Shown piece after piece: positions 1 through 8,486 of a stretch of DNA of 64,000 nucleotides (the first letter of the stretch is position 1; every line of letters begins with the position of its first letter). Origin of the DNA: Streptomyces xanthophaeus (GTDB taxonomy: Bacteria; Actinomycetota; Actinomycetes; Streptomycetales; Streptomycetaceae); the NCBI RefSeq assembly GCF_000725805.1, contig NZ_KL647136.1, positions 80,736-144,735 of the forward strand, given 5' to 3'. Below the pieces are notes generated by a model. The model was not told the DNA's origin. It made no database searches and saw only the letters and a program-made list of their open reading frames with translations. Made by a program: the position numbers and the translations under genes.

Positions 1-963
1 ATCCTCGGTGTCGGCGGTTACCGCCCGACCCGCGTGGTGCCCAACGAGGTCATCCTCGAGACGATCGACTCCTCCGACGAGTGGATCCGGTCCCGCTCCG
101 GCATCGCCACCCGGCACTGGGCCTCGGCCCAGGAGACGGTCGCCGCGATGTCGGTGGAGGCCTCGGGCAAGGCGCTGGCCGACGCCGGTGTCGCACCGGA
201 GAAGATCGGTGCCGTGATCGTCTCGACGGTCTCGCACTTCAAGCAGACCCCCGCCGTCGCGACCGAGATCGCGCACCGGATCGGTGCGGGCAAGCCCGCC
301 GCCTTCGACATCTCCGCGGGCTGCGCCGGCTTCGGCTACGGGCTGACGCTGGCCAAGGGCCTGGTGGTGGAAGGTTCCGCCGAGTACGTCCTCGTGATCG
401 GCGTGGAGCGGCTCTCGGACCTCACCGACCTGGAGGACCGCGCGACGGCCTTCCTGTTCGGTGACGGCGCGGGCGCCGTGGTCGTCGGCCCCTCGGACGA
501 GCCGGCCATCGGCCCCACGGTGTGGGGTTCGGAGGGCGACAAGTCCGACACCATCAAGCAGACCGTGCCGTGGGACGAATACCTCGGCAAGGACGGCGGC
601 GAGAAGTTCCCGGCCATCACGCAGGAGGGTCAGGCGGTCTTCCGCTGGGCCGTCTTCGAGATGGCCAAGGTGGCCCAGCAGGCGCTCGACGCCGCCGGAA
701 TCACCGCCGACGACCTGGATGTCTTCATTCCGCACCAGGCAAACATGCGGATCATCGACTCGATGGTGAAGACTCTGAAGCTGCCGGAACACGTCACGGT
801 CGCCCGTGACGTGGAGACCACCGGCAACACCTCGGCCGCCTCGATCCCGCTCGCTATGGAGCGGCTCCTGGCGACCGGAGCGGCGAAGAGCGGCGACACC
901 GCGCTCGTCATCGGCTTCGGGGCGGGACTCGTCTACGCCGCGACGGTCGTTACCCTCCCCTAG
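1..963 (+). CDS. fabH: Beta-ketoacyl-ACP synthase III (KAS III), 5' end cut by window
   Basis: Starts fatty acid synthesis by condensing an acyl-CoA primer with malonyl-ACP in the cytosolic type II system. The frame is open from base 1, so the true start lies upstream; 320 residues are visible. The thiolase-fold triad is present: Cys108 in SAGCAGF, His245 in PHQAN and Asn276 in TTGNTS (visible numbering). These positions are close to the Cys112/His244/Asn274 of E. coli FabH, so only a few N-terminal residues are missing. acpP and fabF follow on the same strand, the usual Streptomyces fab order in which fabD would lie just upstream. Streptomyces enzymes of this type usually take branched primers; that specificity is known of the family, not read here. 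Confidence 0.95.
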   Translation: MLGVGGYRPTRVVPNEVILETIDSSDEWIRSRSGIATRHWASAQETVAAMSVEASGKALADAGVAPEKIGAVIVSTVSHFKQTPAVATEIAHRIGAGKPAAFDISAGCAGFGYGLTLAKGLVVEGSAEYVLVIGVERLSDLTDLEDRATAFLFGDGAGAVVVGPSDEPAIGPTVWGSEGDKSDTIKQTVPWDEYLGKDGGEKFPAITQEGQAVFRWAVFEMAKVAQQALDAAGITADDLDVFIPHQANMRIIDSMVKTLKLPEHVTVARDVETTGNTSAASIPLAMERLLATGAAKSGDTALVIGFGAGLVYAATVVTLP

Positions 964-1018
964 GACCGGGATCCTTTTCCCGGTCCGCGTACCCAGTCAG
1001 CTAGAGAAGGAGCGCCAC

Positions 1019-1267
1019 ATGGCCGCCACGCAGGAAGAAATCGTCTCGGGTCTCGCGGAGATCGTCAACGAGATCGCCGGCATCCCCACCGAGGACGTCG
1101 CGATCGAGAAGTCGTTCACCGACGACCTGGACGTCGACTCCCTGTCCATGGTCGAGGTCGTCGTCGCCGCCGAAGAGCGCTTCGACGTCAAGATCCCCGA
1201 CGAGGACGTCAAGAACCTCAAGACGGTCGGCGACGCTGCCGACTACATCCTGAAGCACCAGGCCTGA
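1019..1267 (+). CDS. acpP: Acyl carrier protein
   Basis: An 82-residue acidic carrier protein that holds the growing acyl chain for the fatty acid synthase. The DSL motif at residues 40-42 supplies Ser41, the site of phosphopantetheine attachment. The ATG follows an AGAAGGAG ribosome site about 7 bases upstream. The open frame extends back inside fabH, but the ribosome site and the family-length N-terminus fix this start. It lies 55 bases after fabH and 79 bases before fabF, so co-transcription is likely. Its place between two fab genes argues for the fatty acid ACP rather than a polyketide ACP. Confidence 0.96.
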   Translation: MAATQEEIVSGLAEIVNEIAGIPTEDVAIEKSFTDDLDVDSLSMVEVVVAAEERFDVKIPDEDVKNLKTVGDAADYILKHQA

Positions 1268-1346
1268 GCCTGACGAGCGTTTGTCGCCACCTGGCGGTGG
1301 CGCCGTGACAATTCAGCACCCCCTGAGACGTGGAGAAAGAATTCCT

Positions 1347-2612
1347 GTGAGCCCGACCAATCGCACCGTGGTCGTCACCGGTATCGGCGCAACCACTCCG
1401 CTGGGTGGCGACAGCGCTTCGACCTGGGAAGGTCTGCTCGCCGGCCGTTCCGGCGTAAAGCCCCTGGAGGGCGAGCGCTTCGCCGAACTCCCGGTCCGTA
1501 TCGCCGCCGCAGCCGCCGTGGACCCCAGCGAGGTCCTGCCCCGACCGCTGGCCCGCAAGCTGGACCGCTCGGCGCAGTTCGCCGTCATCGCGGCCCGCGA
1601 GGCCTGGGCCGACGCCGGTTACACGGCCCCGGCCGGTGAGGACGAGGCCGTCGCCCCCGAGCGGCTGGGCACCGTGATCGCCTCCGGCATCGGTGGCGTG
1701 ACGACCCTGCTCGACCAGTACGACGTACTGAAGGAGAAGGGTGTGCGCCGGGTCTCCCCGCACACCGTCCCCATGCTCATGCCGAACGGCCCGTCGGCCA
1801 ACGTGGGCCTGGAGGTGAACGCCCGCGCGGGCGTGCACACCCCGGTCAGCGCGTGCGCCTCCGGCGCCGAGGCCATCGGCTACGCCGTCGAGATGATCCG
1901 CACCGGCCGTGCCGACGTGGTCGTCGCGGGCGGCACCGAGGCGGCCATCCACCCGCTGCCGATCGCCGCCTTCGCCAACATGATGGCGATGTCCAAGAAC
2001 AACGAGAACCCCCAGCAGGCCTCCCGCCCCTACGACAAGGCCCGCGACGGCTTCGTCCTCGGCGAGGGCGCGGGCGTCGTCGTCCTGGAGTCCGCGGAGC
2101 ACGCCGCAGCACGCGGCGCCCGGGTCTACTGCGAGGTGCTGGGCCAGGGTCTGTCCGCGGACAGCCACCACATCGCGCAGCCCGAGCCGACCGGCCGCGG
2201 TGTCGCCGCCGCCGTGCAGAACCTGCTCGACAACACGGGCCTCGACCCGGCCGAGCTGGTCCACCTGAACGCGCACGCCACGTCGACCCCGCAGGGTGAC
2301 ACGGCCGAGCTGAAGGCCCTGCGCAAGGTCCTGGGCGACGACCTCGACCACATCGCGATCTCCGCGACCAAGTCGATGACCGGTCACCTGCTGGGCGGTG
2401 CCGGCGGCATCGAGACCGTCGCGACCGTCCTCGCGCTGTACCACCGCCTCGCCCCGCCGACGATCAACGTCGACGAGCTCGACGACGACATCGACGCGGA
2501 CATCGTGCGCGACGAGCCGCGCAAGCTGCCGGCCGACGGCCCGATCTCCGCGATCAACAACTCCTTCGGCTTCGGCGGCCACAACGTCACCCTGGCGTTC
2601 CGCACTGTCTAG
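1347..2612 (+). CDS. fabF: Beta-ketoacyl-ACP synthase II (KAS II)
   Basis: Elongating condensing enzyme of type II fatty acid synthesis, 421 residues. The Cys-His-His triad is visible: Cys170 in VSACASG, His310 in NAHATST and His347 in MTGHLLGG. I chose GTG at 1347, which follows a GGAGAAAG ribosome site and leads straight into the conserved VVVTGIG strand; an upstream ATG at 1281 would add 22 residues unlike the family. It is the last gene of the fab run, and two adjoining hairpins follow. The triad separates it from chain-length factors, which lack the cysteine. Confidence 0.95.
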   Translation: MSPTNRTVVVTGIGATTPLGGDSASTWEGLLAGRSGVKPLEGERFAELPVRIAAAAAVDPSEVLPRPLARKLDRSAQFAVIAAREAWADAGYTAPAGEDEAVAPERLGTVIASGIGGVTTLLDQYDVLKEKGVRRVSPHTVPMLMPNGPSANVGLEVNARAGVHTPVSACASGAEAIGYAVEMIRTGRADVVVAGGTEAAIHPLPIAAFANMMAMSKNNENPQQASRPYDKARDGFVLGEGAGVVVLESAEHAAARGARVYCEVLGQGLSADSHHIAQPEPTGRGVAAAVQNLLDNTGLDPAELVHLNAHATSTPQGDTAELKALRKVLGDDLDHIAISATKSMTGHLLGGAGGIETVATVLALYHRLAPPTINVDELDDDIDADIVRDEPRKLPADGPISAINNSFGFGGHNVTLAFRTV

Positions 2613-2679
2613 TGCGCCTACACCGGCGCCGCTCTCGCGGACGTGGTTGCTCGCCGCGGGGGTTGCTCAATTGATGGTT

Positions 2680-2704
2680 GCGGTGTTCGTCGTCTGAACA
2701 CCGC
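2680..2704 (+). terminator. First of two adjoining hairpins after fabF
   Basis: Perfect 9-base arms (GCGGTGTTC / GAACACCGC) with a 7-base loop. Its last three bases are also the first three of the next, stronger hairpin, so the two compete for the same RNA. Confidence 0.5.
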
Positions 2705-2743
2705 AGAAGGCCCACCCGGGTGATTCCGGGTGGGCCTTCTGCG
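2702..2743. terminator. Bidirectional terminator between fabF and the DUF3145 gene
   Basis: Perfect 18-base inverted repeat (2702-2719 and 2726-2743) with a 6-base loop, lying between two convergent stop codons. No long T run follows, as is usual in Streptomyces. Confidence 0.85.
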
Positions 2744-2755
2744 TTGAGCGAGGGG

Positions 2756-3250
2756 TCAGACCACCTGGTGGAGCCAGCGGACCGGGGCGCCCTCGCCCGC
2801 GTAGCGGAAGGGCTCCAGCTCGTCGTCCCAGGGTTTGCCGAGCAGCTTGGCGATCTCGGCCTCCAGATCGGTCTCGCCGCGTGCGGAGCGGGCGAGGGCG
2901 GCGCGCAGCCGGTCCTCGGGGATCAGGATGTCGCCGTGCATGCCGGTGACGGCGTGGAAGATGCCGAGCTCGGGGGTGGAGCTGTAGCGCTCGCCCTCGG
3001 AGGTCGGGCAGGGTTCCGCGGTCACCTCGAAGCGCAGGAGGTGCCAGCCGCGCAGCGCGGAGGCGAGTTTCGAAGCGGTGCCCGCTTCGGCCTGCCAGGA
3101 GAACTCGGCTCTCCAGGTGCCCGGGGAGGCGGGCTGCCTGATCCAGTCGAGGTTCACCCGCACCCCGAGCACGCCCGCCACAGCCCATTCCACGTGCGGG
3201 CAGAGCGCGCGCGGTGCGGAATGCACGTACAGAACTCCACGTGTCGTCAC
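2756..3250 (-). CDS. DUF3145 family protein
   Basis: A 164-residue cytosolic protein matching the actinobacterial DUF3145 family in length and content. It starts MTTRGVLYVHSAPRALCPHVEW and ends GAPVRWLHQVV. Function is unknown. Translation starts at GTG (3250) behind a clean GGAGG ribosome site six bases upstream. No signal peptide, membrane segment or known catalytic motif is visible. From memory, the family commonly sits next to the fab genes in Streptomyces, which hints at a link to lipid metabolism, but that is association only. The 250 bases upstream, shared with the divergent lipoprotein gene, are unusually AT-rich. Confidence 0.85.
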   Translation of the reverse strand: MTTRGVLYVHSAPRALCPHVEWAVAGVLGVRVNLDWIRQPASPGTWRAEFSWQAEAGTASKLASALRGWHLLRFEVTAEPCPTSEGERYSSTPELGIFHAVTGMHGDILIPEDRLRAALARSARGETDLEAEIAKLLGKPWDDELEPFRYAGEGAPVRWLHQVV

Positions 3251-3501
3251 CTGGACCTCCAGTATGGGACGAGGTCGGGAATAAACTCCAGAAAACGGAC
3301 AGTATGTGACGTGATGTAATGTAACGGAAATTATTTGACATTGCGCTACGGGACTTGCGGCCGAAACGCCACGGGAAAAAGCTACCGTGAGTCAGGGGTC
3401 ATGGTGTGACGTACGGTCGCTCCAAGGCCCGTAATCACACAGCTTTCACTCAGCAGGACGCCCCCGTACGAAACCGGGGCGACAAGAAGGGGACCGACCC
3501 G

Positions 3502-4398
3502 ATGCGCACCACCGCTCCGCGCCGCAGGGCGCGCCGGACCCTCGTGGGCACAGGGGCGGCGATCGCCCTCCTGGCCGGTGCGGTGACGGGGTGCCAGTCG
3601 CAGGGGAAGCAGGAGGAGGGTGAGCGCGGGGCGCAGGCCGCACCGCGCTGGAACACCGCGCCCGCCTCGATCGCGGCGGTGGGCGACTCCATCACCCGTG
3701 GTTTCGACGCCTGTTCGGTCCTGGCCGACTGCCCCGAGGTCTCCTGGGCCACCGGCAACGACCCCGCGGTGCTCTCCCTCGCCACCCGGCTGCTGGGCGA
3801 CGCCGAAGCGCCGGCGCGGAGCTGGAACTACGCGGTGACCGGCTCGCGGATGGCGGACCTCTCGGGACAGCTGGTCTCGGCCGCGGCACACAAGCCCGAC
3901 CTGGTCACGGTGATGGTGGGCTCGAACGACGCCTGCCGGCCCACGGCTTCGTCGATGACCCCGGTGGCGGATTTCCGGGCCGGTTTCGAGAAGGCCCTCA
4001 CGGAGCTGCGGACCGCCTCCCCCACCACCCAGGTGTACGTGTCCAGCGTGCCGGACCTCCAGCGGCTGTGGGAGCAGGGCAAGGACCTCCCGATGGTCCG
4101 GCAGATCTGGAAGCTGGGCATCTGCCAGTCGATGCTCGCCGATCCGCTGTCGGCGGCCTCGGGGGCGACCGCCCGGCGCGAGCAGGTGCGGGCGCGGGTG
4201 GTGGAGTACAACGAGGTGCTGCGCGAGGTCTGCGGGAAGGACCCGCTGTGCCGCTACGACGGCGGGGCGGTCTTCCAGTACCCGTTCTCGGCGGAGCAGT
4301 TGAGCCACTGGGACTGGTTCCACCCGGGCAAGGACGGGCAGGCCCGGCTCGCAGAACTCGCCCACCGCCAGGTGACGGCCGCCGAACCGCCACGTTGA
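3502..4398 (+). CDS. SGNH/GDSL-family lipoprotein hydrolase
   Basis: Predicted membrane-anchored esterase of 298 residues on the outer face of the cell membrane. The N-terminus is a basic stretch and hydrophobic core ending in the lipobox GAVTGC, so Cys31 would carry the lipid. The SGNH blocks follow: GDSIT with nucleophile Ser63 (block I), GSND (block III) and DWFHP near the C-terminus, giving the Asp and His. The ATG at 3502 sits behind AGAAGGGG; an in-frame ATG at 3406 would put 32 extra residues before the signal peptide. Substrate cannot be told. It converges on the GH3 gene with a strong hairpin between. Confidence 0.85.
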   Translation: MRTTAPRRRARRTLVGTGAAIALLAGAVTGCQSQGKQEEGERGAQAAPRWNTAPASIAAVGDSITRGFDACSVLADCPEVSWATGNDPAVLSLATRLLGDAEAPARSWNYAVTGSRMADLSGQLVSAAAHKPDLVTVMVGSNDACRPTASSMTPVADFRAGFEKALTELRTASPTTQVYVSSVPDLQRLWEQGKDLPMVRQIWKLGICQSMLADPLSAASGATARREQVRARVVEYNEVLREVCGKDPLCRYDGGAVFQYPFSAEQLSHWDWFHPGKDGQARLAELAHRQVTAAEPPR

Positions 4399-4425
4399 CG
4401 CGGGGGCCGCGCAGCCGGTCCGGGC

Positions 4426-4461
4426 GGGCCGGGGGCGGGTGTCAGGTCCCGCCCCCGGCCC
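4426..4461. terminator. Bidirectional terminator between SGNH and GH3 genes
   Basis: Perfect 14-base GC arms (4426-4439, 4448-4461) around an 8-base loop, between convergent stop codons. Confidence 0.8.
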
Positions 4462-4516
4462 TGTTCTCGGGGCCGTATCAGGGGTGATTTCCGGCCATTT
4501 CGGAGGCTACGGTGTG

Positions 4517-7006
4517 TCACGTCACGTCGAGCGTGGCCTTCAGCCGCGTGTCCGCGTGCGAGTGGCTCGCGCGGACCTCGTAGGAGCCCGCGACCGGCCG
4601 CCAGCCGCGGGCCTCCTCGTCCCAGATCTCGAAGGCCCGGGCGGGCAGCGGGATCTCGGTCTCCACGCTCTCACCGGGGCCCGCCTCGACGCCCGCGAAG
4701 CCGGCCAGCCAGCTCGCCGGGCGTTCCACGGTGTCGGCCAGGGGCGCCACGTAGACCTGTACGGTCTCGCGGCCGGGCCGGGTGCCGGTGTTGGTGAGGC
4801 GGACCCGGACGCTGTCGGGGGTGACCTCCAGGGACTCGTAGGACCAGTCCGTGTAACCGAGGCCGTGCCCGAAGGGGTAGGCCGGGGTGACGCCGTGCTT
4901 CTCGTAGGCCCGGTAGCCGATGAAGAGCCCCTCGCCGTACTCCAGCCGCCCCTCGGTGGGCACGACCTCGGTGACGGGGGCGTCGGCGAACTCCGCGGGC
5001 CAGGTGGTGGGCAGCCGCCCGCCCGGCTCGGCGTCCCCGAGGAGTACGTCGGCCAGCGCGGCCCCGCCCTCCTGCCCGGGGAACCAGGTCAGCAGCACCG
5101 CGGCCACGTCCTCGCGCCAGGGGAGCTCCACCGGGGAGCCCGCGTTGACGACGACCACGGTGTTCGGGTTGGCGGCGGCGACGGCGCTCACCAGGTCGTC
5201 CTGGCGGCCCGGCAGGCGCAGGTCGCGGCGGTCGAAGCCCTCGGACTCCACGCGCTCGGTGGTGGCGACGACCACGACGGCGGTGTCGGCGGCGCGGGCG
5301 GCGGCCACGGACTCGGCGATCAGCTCGTCGGCGTCGCGGCGCGGGCCGAGGTGGAGCAGGGAGAACATGATCGCCTTGAGCGGCATCGCGGTCATGTCGG
5401 GGACCTGGTAAGTCAGCGACACCTCGACAGGCTCGCCCTCGGTGAGGGTGGTGCGGGCACGTTCGGCGGGGGCCCCGAAGAAGGCCTCGAAGGGGTCGGC
5501 CTCGTCGCCCATCTCCTGGACGCCCTCCCACAGGGGCGTCCCGCCGACGCTCAGGGCGAAGGCGCCGAGCCCGCGGGTGCCGAAGGAGTGCTCCCCGCTC
5601 TCGCGGGGCACGAACCGGCCGGTGACCTCGATGCTCGCCATGGTCTCGTAGGCCGCGCCTTCGGGCAGGTCGTCGCCGATCCACTGGACCTGGCCGGAGG
5701 GCAGGCTGCCCGTGCCGAGGACGGCGCCGGAGGCGTCGCGGCAGACGGCCCGCAGCTCGAAGCCCTGGTCGGCGGGGGACAGCTCGTCGGAGGGGTCGGC
5801 GCCCACGGTGAAGGTGAGCGCACCTTCGGGGAGGGCGGCGGTGAGGCCGTCGAGCGGGGAGACGATGCGCTCGGGGAACACGGTGGCGGAGCCGCCGCCG
5901 AGGACCCGGGCGGAGCGGGCGGCGGCGCCGATGAGGGCGACCGAGCCGCCCGCGGCGGCGTCCAGCGGCAGGGCGCCGTTCTCGTTGCGGACCAGGACGG
6001 AGCCGCGGACGGCCAGTTCGCGGGCGAGGGCCTGGCCGTCGAGGTGGGCGGGGGGCTCGGCGACGACGGCGGGGGCGCCCTCCAGGAGGCCCACGCGGGC
6101 GGCGAGGCGCAGGACGTTGCGCACCGCCCCGTCGACGGTGGCCTCGGCGACCTCGCCCGAGCGGACGGCTTCGGCGAGGGCGGGCCCGTAGACGGTCTGC
6201 GGGCCGGGCATGGCCACGTCCAGGCCGCCTTCGATGTCACCGGCGGTGGAGCGGGCGGCCATCCAGTCGGAGACGTTGTACCCGTCGAAGCCCCATTCGC
6301 CGCGCAGGACTTCGTTCACGAGGTACCGGTGCTCGGTCATGGTCGTGCCGTTGACCCGGTTGTAGGAGGTCATGATGCCCCAGGGGTGGGCATTGGCGAC
6401 GATGGCCTCGAAGGGCGCCAGGTACAGCTCGCGCAGCGGGCGCGGGGCGATGGCGCAGTCGACGGTGAACCGCTCGGTCTCGGCGTCGTTGCCGACGAAG
6501 TGCTTGACCGTGGTGCCGACGCCGCCGTCCTGGACCCCGTTCACGTAACCGCTGCCGACGGCCCCGGTGAGGAGCGGGTCCTCGGAGTAGCACTCGAAGT
6601 GGCGGCCGCCGAGCGGGGAGCGGTGCAGGTTGACCGTGGGTGCGAGCAGGACGTGGACGCCCTTGCGCCGGGCCTCCTGCGCCAGGAGGCGTCCGGCCCG
6701 GCGGGCCAGCGCCGGGTCCCAGGCCGCGGCGAGCGCGGTCGGGGACGGCAGGGCGACGGACGGGTCGTCGGCGGTCCAGCGCACGCCGCGCACCCCGATG
6801 GGGCCGTCGGACATGACCAGGGACTTCAGCCCGATCCCGGGGACGGCGGGCAGGGACCACATGTCCTGGCCGGCCAGCAGGCGGGCCTTGGTGTCGAGGT
6901 CCAGCTTGCCGAGGGCCGTCTCCACGGCGTCCTGGCGGGTCTGTTCGCGGGTCTGTCCGCGGGTCTGTCCGCTGATCTGTTCGCGGGCCTGATCGGCATC
7001 GGTCAC
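4517..7006 (-). CDS. Glycoside hydrolase family 3 protein, beta-glucosidase type
   Basis: An 829-residue retaining exo-glycosidase, probably a beta-glucosidase, with no signal peptide and so likely cytosolic. It has the GH3 catalytic barrel (about 30-300, nucleophile Asp247 in NVSDW, KHF at 168-170) and an alpha/beta sandwich. A PA14-like insertion follows (about 425-530), and the C-terminus is a fibronectin III-like domain (TNTGTRPGRETVQVYV). This order matches beta-glucosidases of the bglX/PA14 group. Start is GTG 7006 after GAGGAGG. The first 25 residues are a degenerate Q-T-R-G/E repeat coded by five 12-base units. A TetR gene is divergent, 157 bases away, and is the obvious candidate regulator. 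Confidence 0.9.
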   Translation of the reverse strand: MTDADQAREQISGQTRGQTREQTRQDAVETALGKLDLDTKARLLAGQDMWSLPAVPGIGLKSLVMSDGPIGVRGVRWTADDPSVALPSPTALAAAWDPALARRAGRLLAQEARRKGVHVLLAPTVNLHRSPLGGRHFECYSEDPLLTGAVGSGYVNGVQDGGVGTTVKHFVGNDAETERFTVDCAIAPRPLRELYLAPFEAIVANAHPWGIMTSYNRVNGTTMTEHRYLVNEVLRGEWGFDGYNVSDWMAARSTAGDIEGGLDVAMPGPQTVYGPALAEAVRSGEVAEATVDGAVRNVLRLAARVGLLEGAPAVVAEPPAHLDGQALARELAVRGSVLVRNENGALPLDAAAGGSVALIGAAARSARVLGGGSATVFPERIVSPLDGLTAALPEGALTFTVGADPSDELSPADQGFELRAVCRDASGAVLGTGSLPSGQVQWIGDDLPEGAAYETMASIEVTGRFVPRESGEHSFGTRGLGAFALSVGGTPLWEGVQEMGDEADPFEAFFGAPAERARTTLTEGEPVEVSLTYQVPDMTAMPLKAIMFSLLHLGPRRDADELIAESVAAARAADTAVVVVATTERVESEGFDRRDLRLPGRQDDLVSAVAAANPNTVVVVNAGSPVELPWREDVAAVLLTWFPGQEGGAALADVLLGDAEPGGRLPTTWPAEFADAPVTEVVPTEGRLEYGEGLFIGYRAYEKHGVTPAYPFGHGLGYTDWSYESLEVTPDSVRVRLTNTGTRPGRETVQVYVAPLADTVERPASWLAGFAGVEAGPGESVETEIPLPARAFEIWDEEARGWRPVAGSYEVRASHSHADTRLKATLDVT
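6935..6994. repeat. Five tandem 12-base units in the 5' end of the GH3 gene
   Basis: Units begin at 6935, 6947, 6959, 6971 and 6983. The second and third are identical, and the others differ at 1-4 bases. The period is a multiple of three, so copy number can change without breaking the frame. They encode the Gln/Thr/Arg-rich N-terminus. Confidence 0.8.
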
Positions 7007-7163
7007 GGCCGTGCCTCCTCGTCGGGTGCGGTGCGCGGGGGGTGTGCGGTGCCCCCATCGTGGACCTCCTCCCTGTAGAGCGGTAGGGTTCGTAATCCAT
7101 TCGTGATATCGAGATGTCGTACGGTCCTGCTGGCGGGTACGGACGGAAAGGGGTGCCGGGGCG

Positions 7164-7745
7164 ATGGTCAGGGCGAGGAGCGAGGAGCGGCGCGGCGAGA
7201 TCGTCCGCGCGGCCCTGGAGGTGATCGCGGAGCGCGGCTACCGGGGCGCGTCCCTGGGCGCGGTGGCCGAGCGCGTGGGACTGACCCAGCAGGGGCTGCT
7301 GCACTACTTCCCCACCAAGGAGGCGCTGCTGGTCGCGGTGCTGGAGGAGCGCGACCGCTGGGACACCGGCGGCGGCTCGCGCGCCTCGGCCGGCGCCTGG
7401 CGCCTGGACCTGCTGGCCTCGCTGGTGGAGTACAACTCCATGCGCCCGGGGATCGTGCAGACCTTCTCGGCGCTGCTGGGCGAGAGCGTCACCGACGGCC
7501 ATCCGGCGCGGGAGTTCTTCACCGAGCGCTACGCCCAGGTCCGTTCGGAGACGGCCGCGGTCCTGCGCGCCGAGTTCGGCGACCGGCTCCCCTCCGGCCT
7601 CACCCCGGAACAGGCCGCCCCGCTGCTGACGGCGGTCATGGACGGCCTCCAGTACCAGTGGCTGCTGGCCCCGGAATCGGTGGACATGCCCGCCGCCTTC
7701 CGCTCCTTCCTGACCCTGCTGCGCGGCCCGCAGGACGCCGCCTAG
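7164..7745 (+). CDS. TetR-family transcriptional regulator
   Basis: A 193-residue one-component repressor. The N-terminal helix-turn-helix is clear at about residues 12-55 (RAALEVIAERGYRGASLGAVAERVGLTQQGLLHYFPTK, of which GLLHYFPTKEALL is the family signature). The C-terminal ligand domain is variable. It diverges from the GH3 gene, and the layout suggests it represses that gene in response to a sugar or aglycone; this is inference from position. The nitrilase gene follows 23 bases downstream but has its own leaderless promoter box. Confidence 0.9.
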   Translation: MVRARSEERRGEIVRAALEVIAERGYRGASLGAVAERVGLTQQGLLHYFPTKEALLVAVLEERDRWDTGGGSRASAGAWRLDLLASLVEYNSMRPGIVQTFSALLGESVTDGHPAREFFTERYAQVRSETAAVLRAEFGDRLPSGLTPEQAAPLLTAVMDGLQYQWLLAPESVDMPAAFRSFLTLLRGPQDAA

Positions 7746-7756
7746 GCCGGCGCCCT

Positions 7757-7762
7757 TAGGGT
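7757..7762 (+). promoter_or_regulatory. Leaderless -10 box for the nitrilase-family gene
   Basis: TAGGGT ends 6 bases before the GTG at 7769, putting transcription start at or next to the start codon. No ribosome site is present. Confidence 0.6.
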
Positions 7763-7768
7763 GGCCCC

Positions 7769-8473
7769 GTGAAGATCGCCGCCGCCCAGCTGACCTGTCT
7801 GCCCTGCGACGTGCGGGCCAATGCCGCCCGGGCCGCCGGCCTCGCCGAGCGGGCCCGCGACCAGGGTGCCGAGCTGATCGTCTTCCCCGAGTTGACCCTG
7901 ACCGGGTACGAGCTGGAGGCGCTGGCCGCCGATCCCGGCCTGTGGACGCCGGCCGACGACCCCCGCCTGGACCCCCTGCGCTCCGCCGGGATCGCCACCG
8001 CGGTCAACGTGGCCCTGCCCGGCCCGGGCCCGCGCCCCCTCATCGCCACCCTGGTCCACGACGCGGACGGGGCGCACGTGACCACGTACGCGAAGCAGCA
8101 CCTCTACCGGAACGAGCAGGAGCACTTCGCGGCCGGGGAGGGCGACGGGCGCTTCGAACTGGGCGGGATCCGCTTCTCCGTGGGCATCTGCTTCGACAAC
8201 CACTTCCCCGAACTGGCCGCCCGGGCCGCGGCGGACGGCGTCCGCGTCCACCTGGCCAGCTCCCTCTACGGGACGGGCGACGGGATCGGCGAGCGGGCGT
8301 CGGTCCACCCCGCCATCGCCGAGGAGCACGGCCTGTACGTCGTCCTCGCCAACCACGTCGGCCCGGCGGGCCCGTGGACCGGCTGCGGCGGGGCCGCGGT
8401 GTGGGCGCCCGGCGGTGCGCTGCTGGCCGAGGCGGACGACCGTACGGCCTGTGTGGTGACGGCCTCGGTGTGA
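7769..8473 (+). CDS. Carbon-nitrogen hydrolase (nitrilase superfamily)
   Basis: A 234-residue cytosolic amidase-type enzyme that would cleave a non-peptide C-N bond. The Glu-Lys-Cys triad is intact: Glu41 in FPELTLTGYE, Lys109 in YAKQHLY and Cys141 in GICFDNHFPE. The protein is shorter than most nitrilases (about 260-300) but holds all core strands. Substrate is not readable. The next gene begins 13 bases after its stop, so the two are probably one transcript. Confidence 0.9.
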   Translation: MKIAAAQLTCLPCDVRANAARAAGLAERARDQGAELIVFPELTLTGYELEALAADPGLWTPADDPRLDPLRSAGIATAVNVALPGPGPRPLIATLVHDADGAHVTTYAKQHLYRNEQEHFAAGEGDGRFELGGIRFSVGICFDNHFPELAARAAADGVRVHLASSLYGTGDGIGERASVHPAIAEEHGLYVVLANHVGPAGPWTGCGGAAVWAPGGALLAEADDRTACVVTASV

Positions 8474-8486
8474 TGGGGTGGCGGCC

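Noticed and set aside
4439..7078. An 879-codon plus-strand frame opposite the GH3 gene
   Set aside because: Mirror of a complete GH3 enzyme with all motifs; the plus-strand product is Gly/Val/Asp-rich filler.
7080..7130. Possible TetR operator in the GH3/TetR gap
   Set aside because: Only the 6-base palindrome GATATC and weak partial arms are visible; not enough to call a site.
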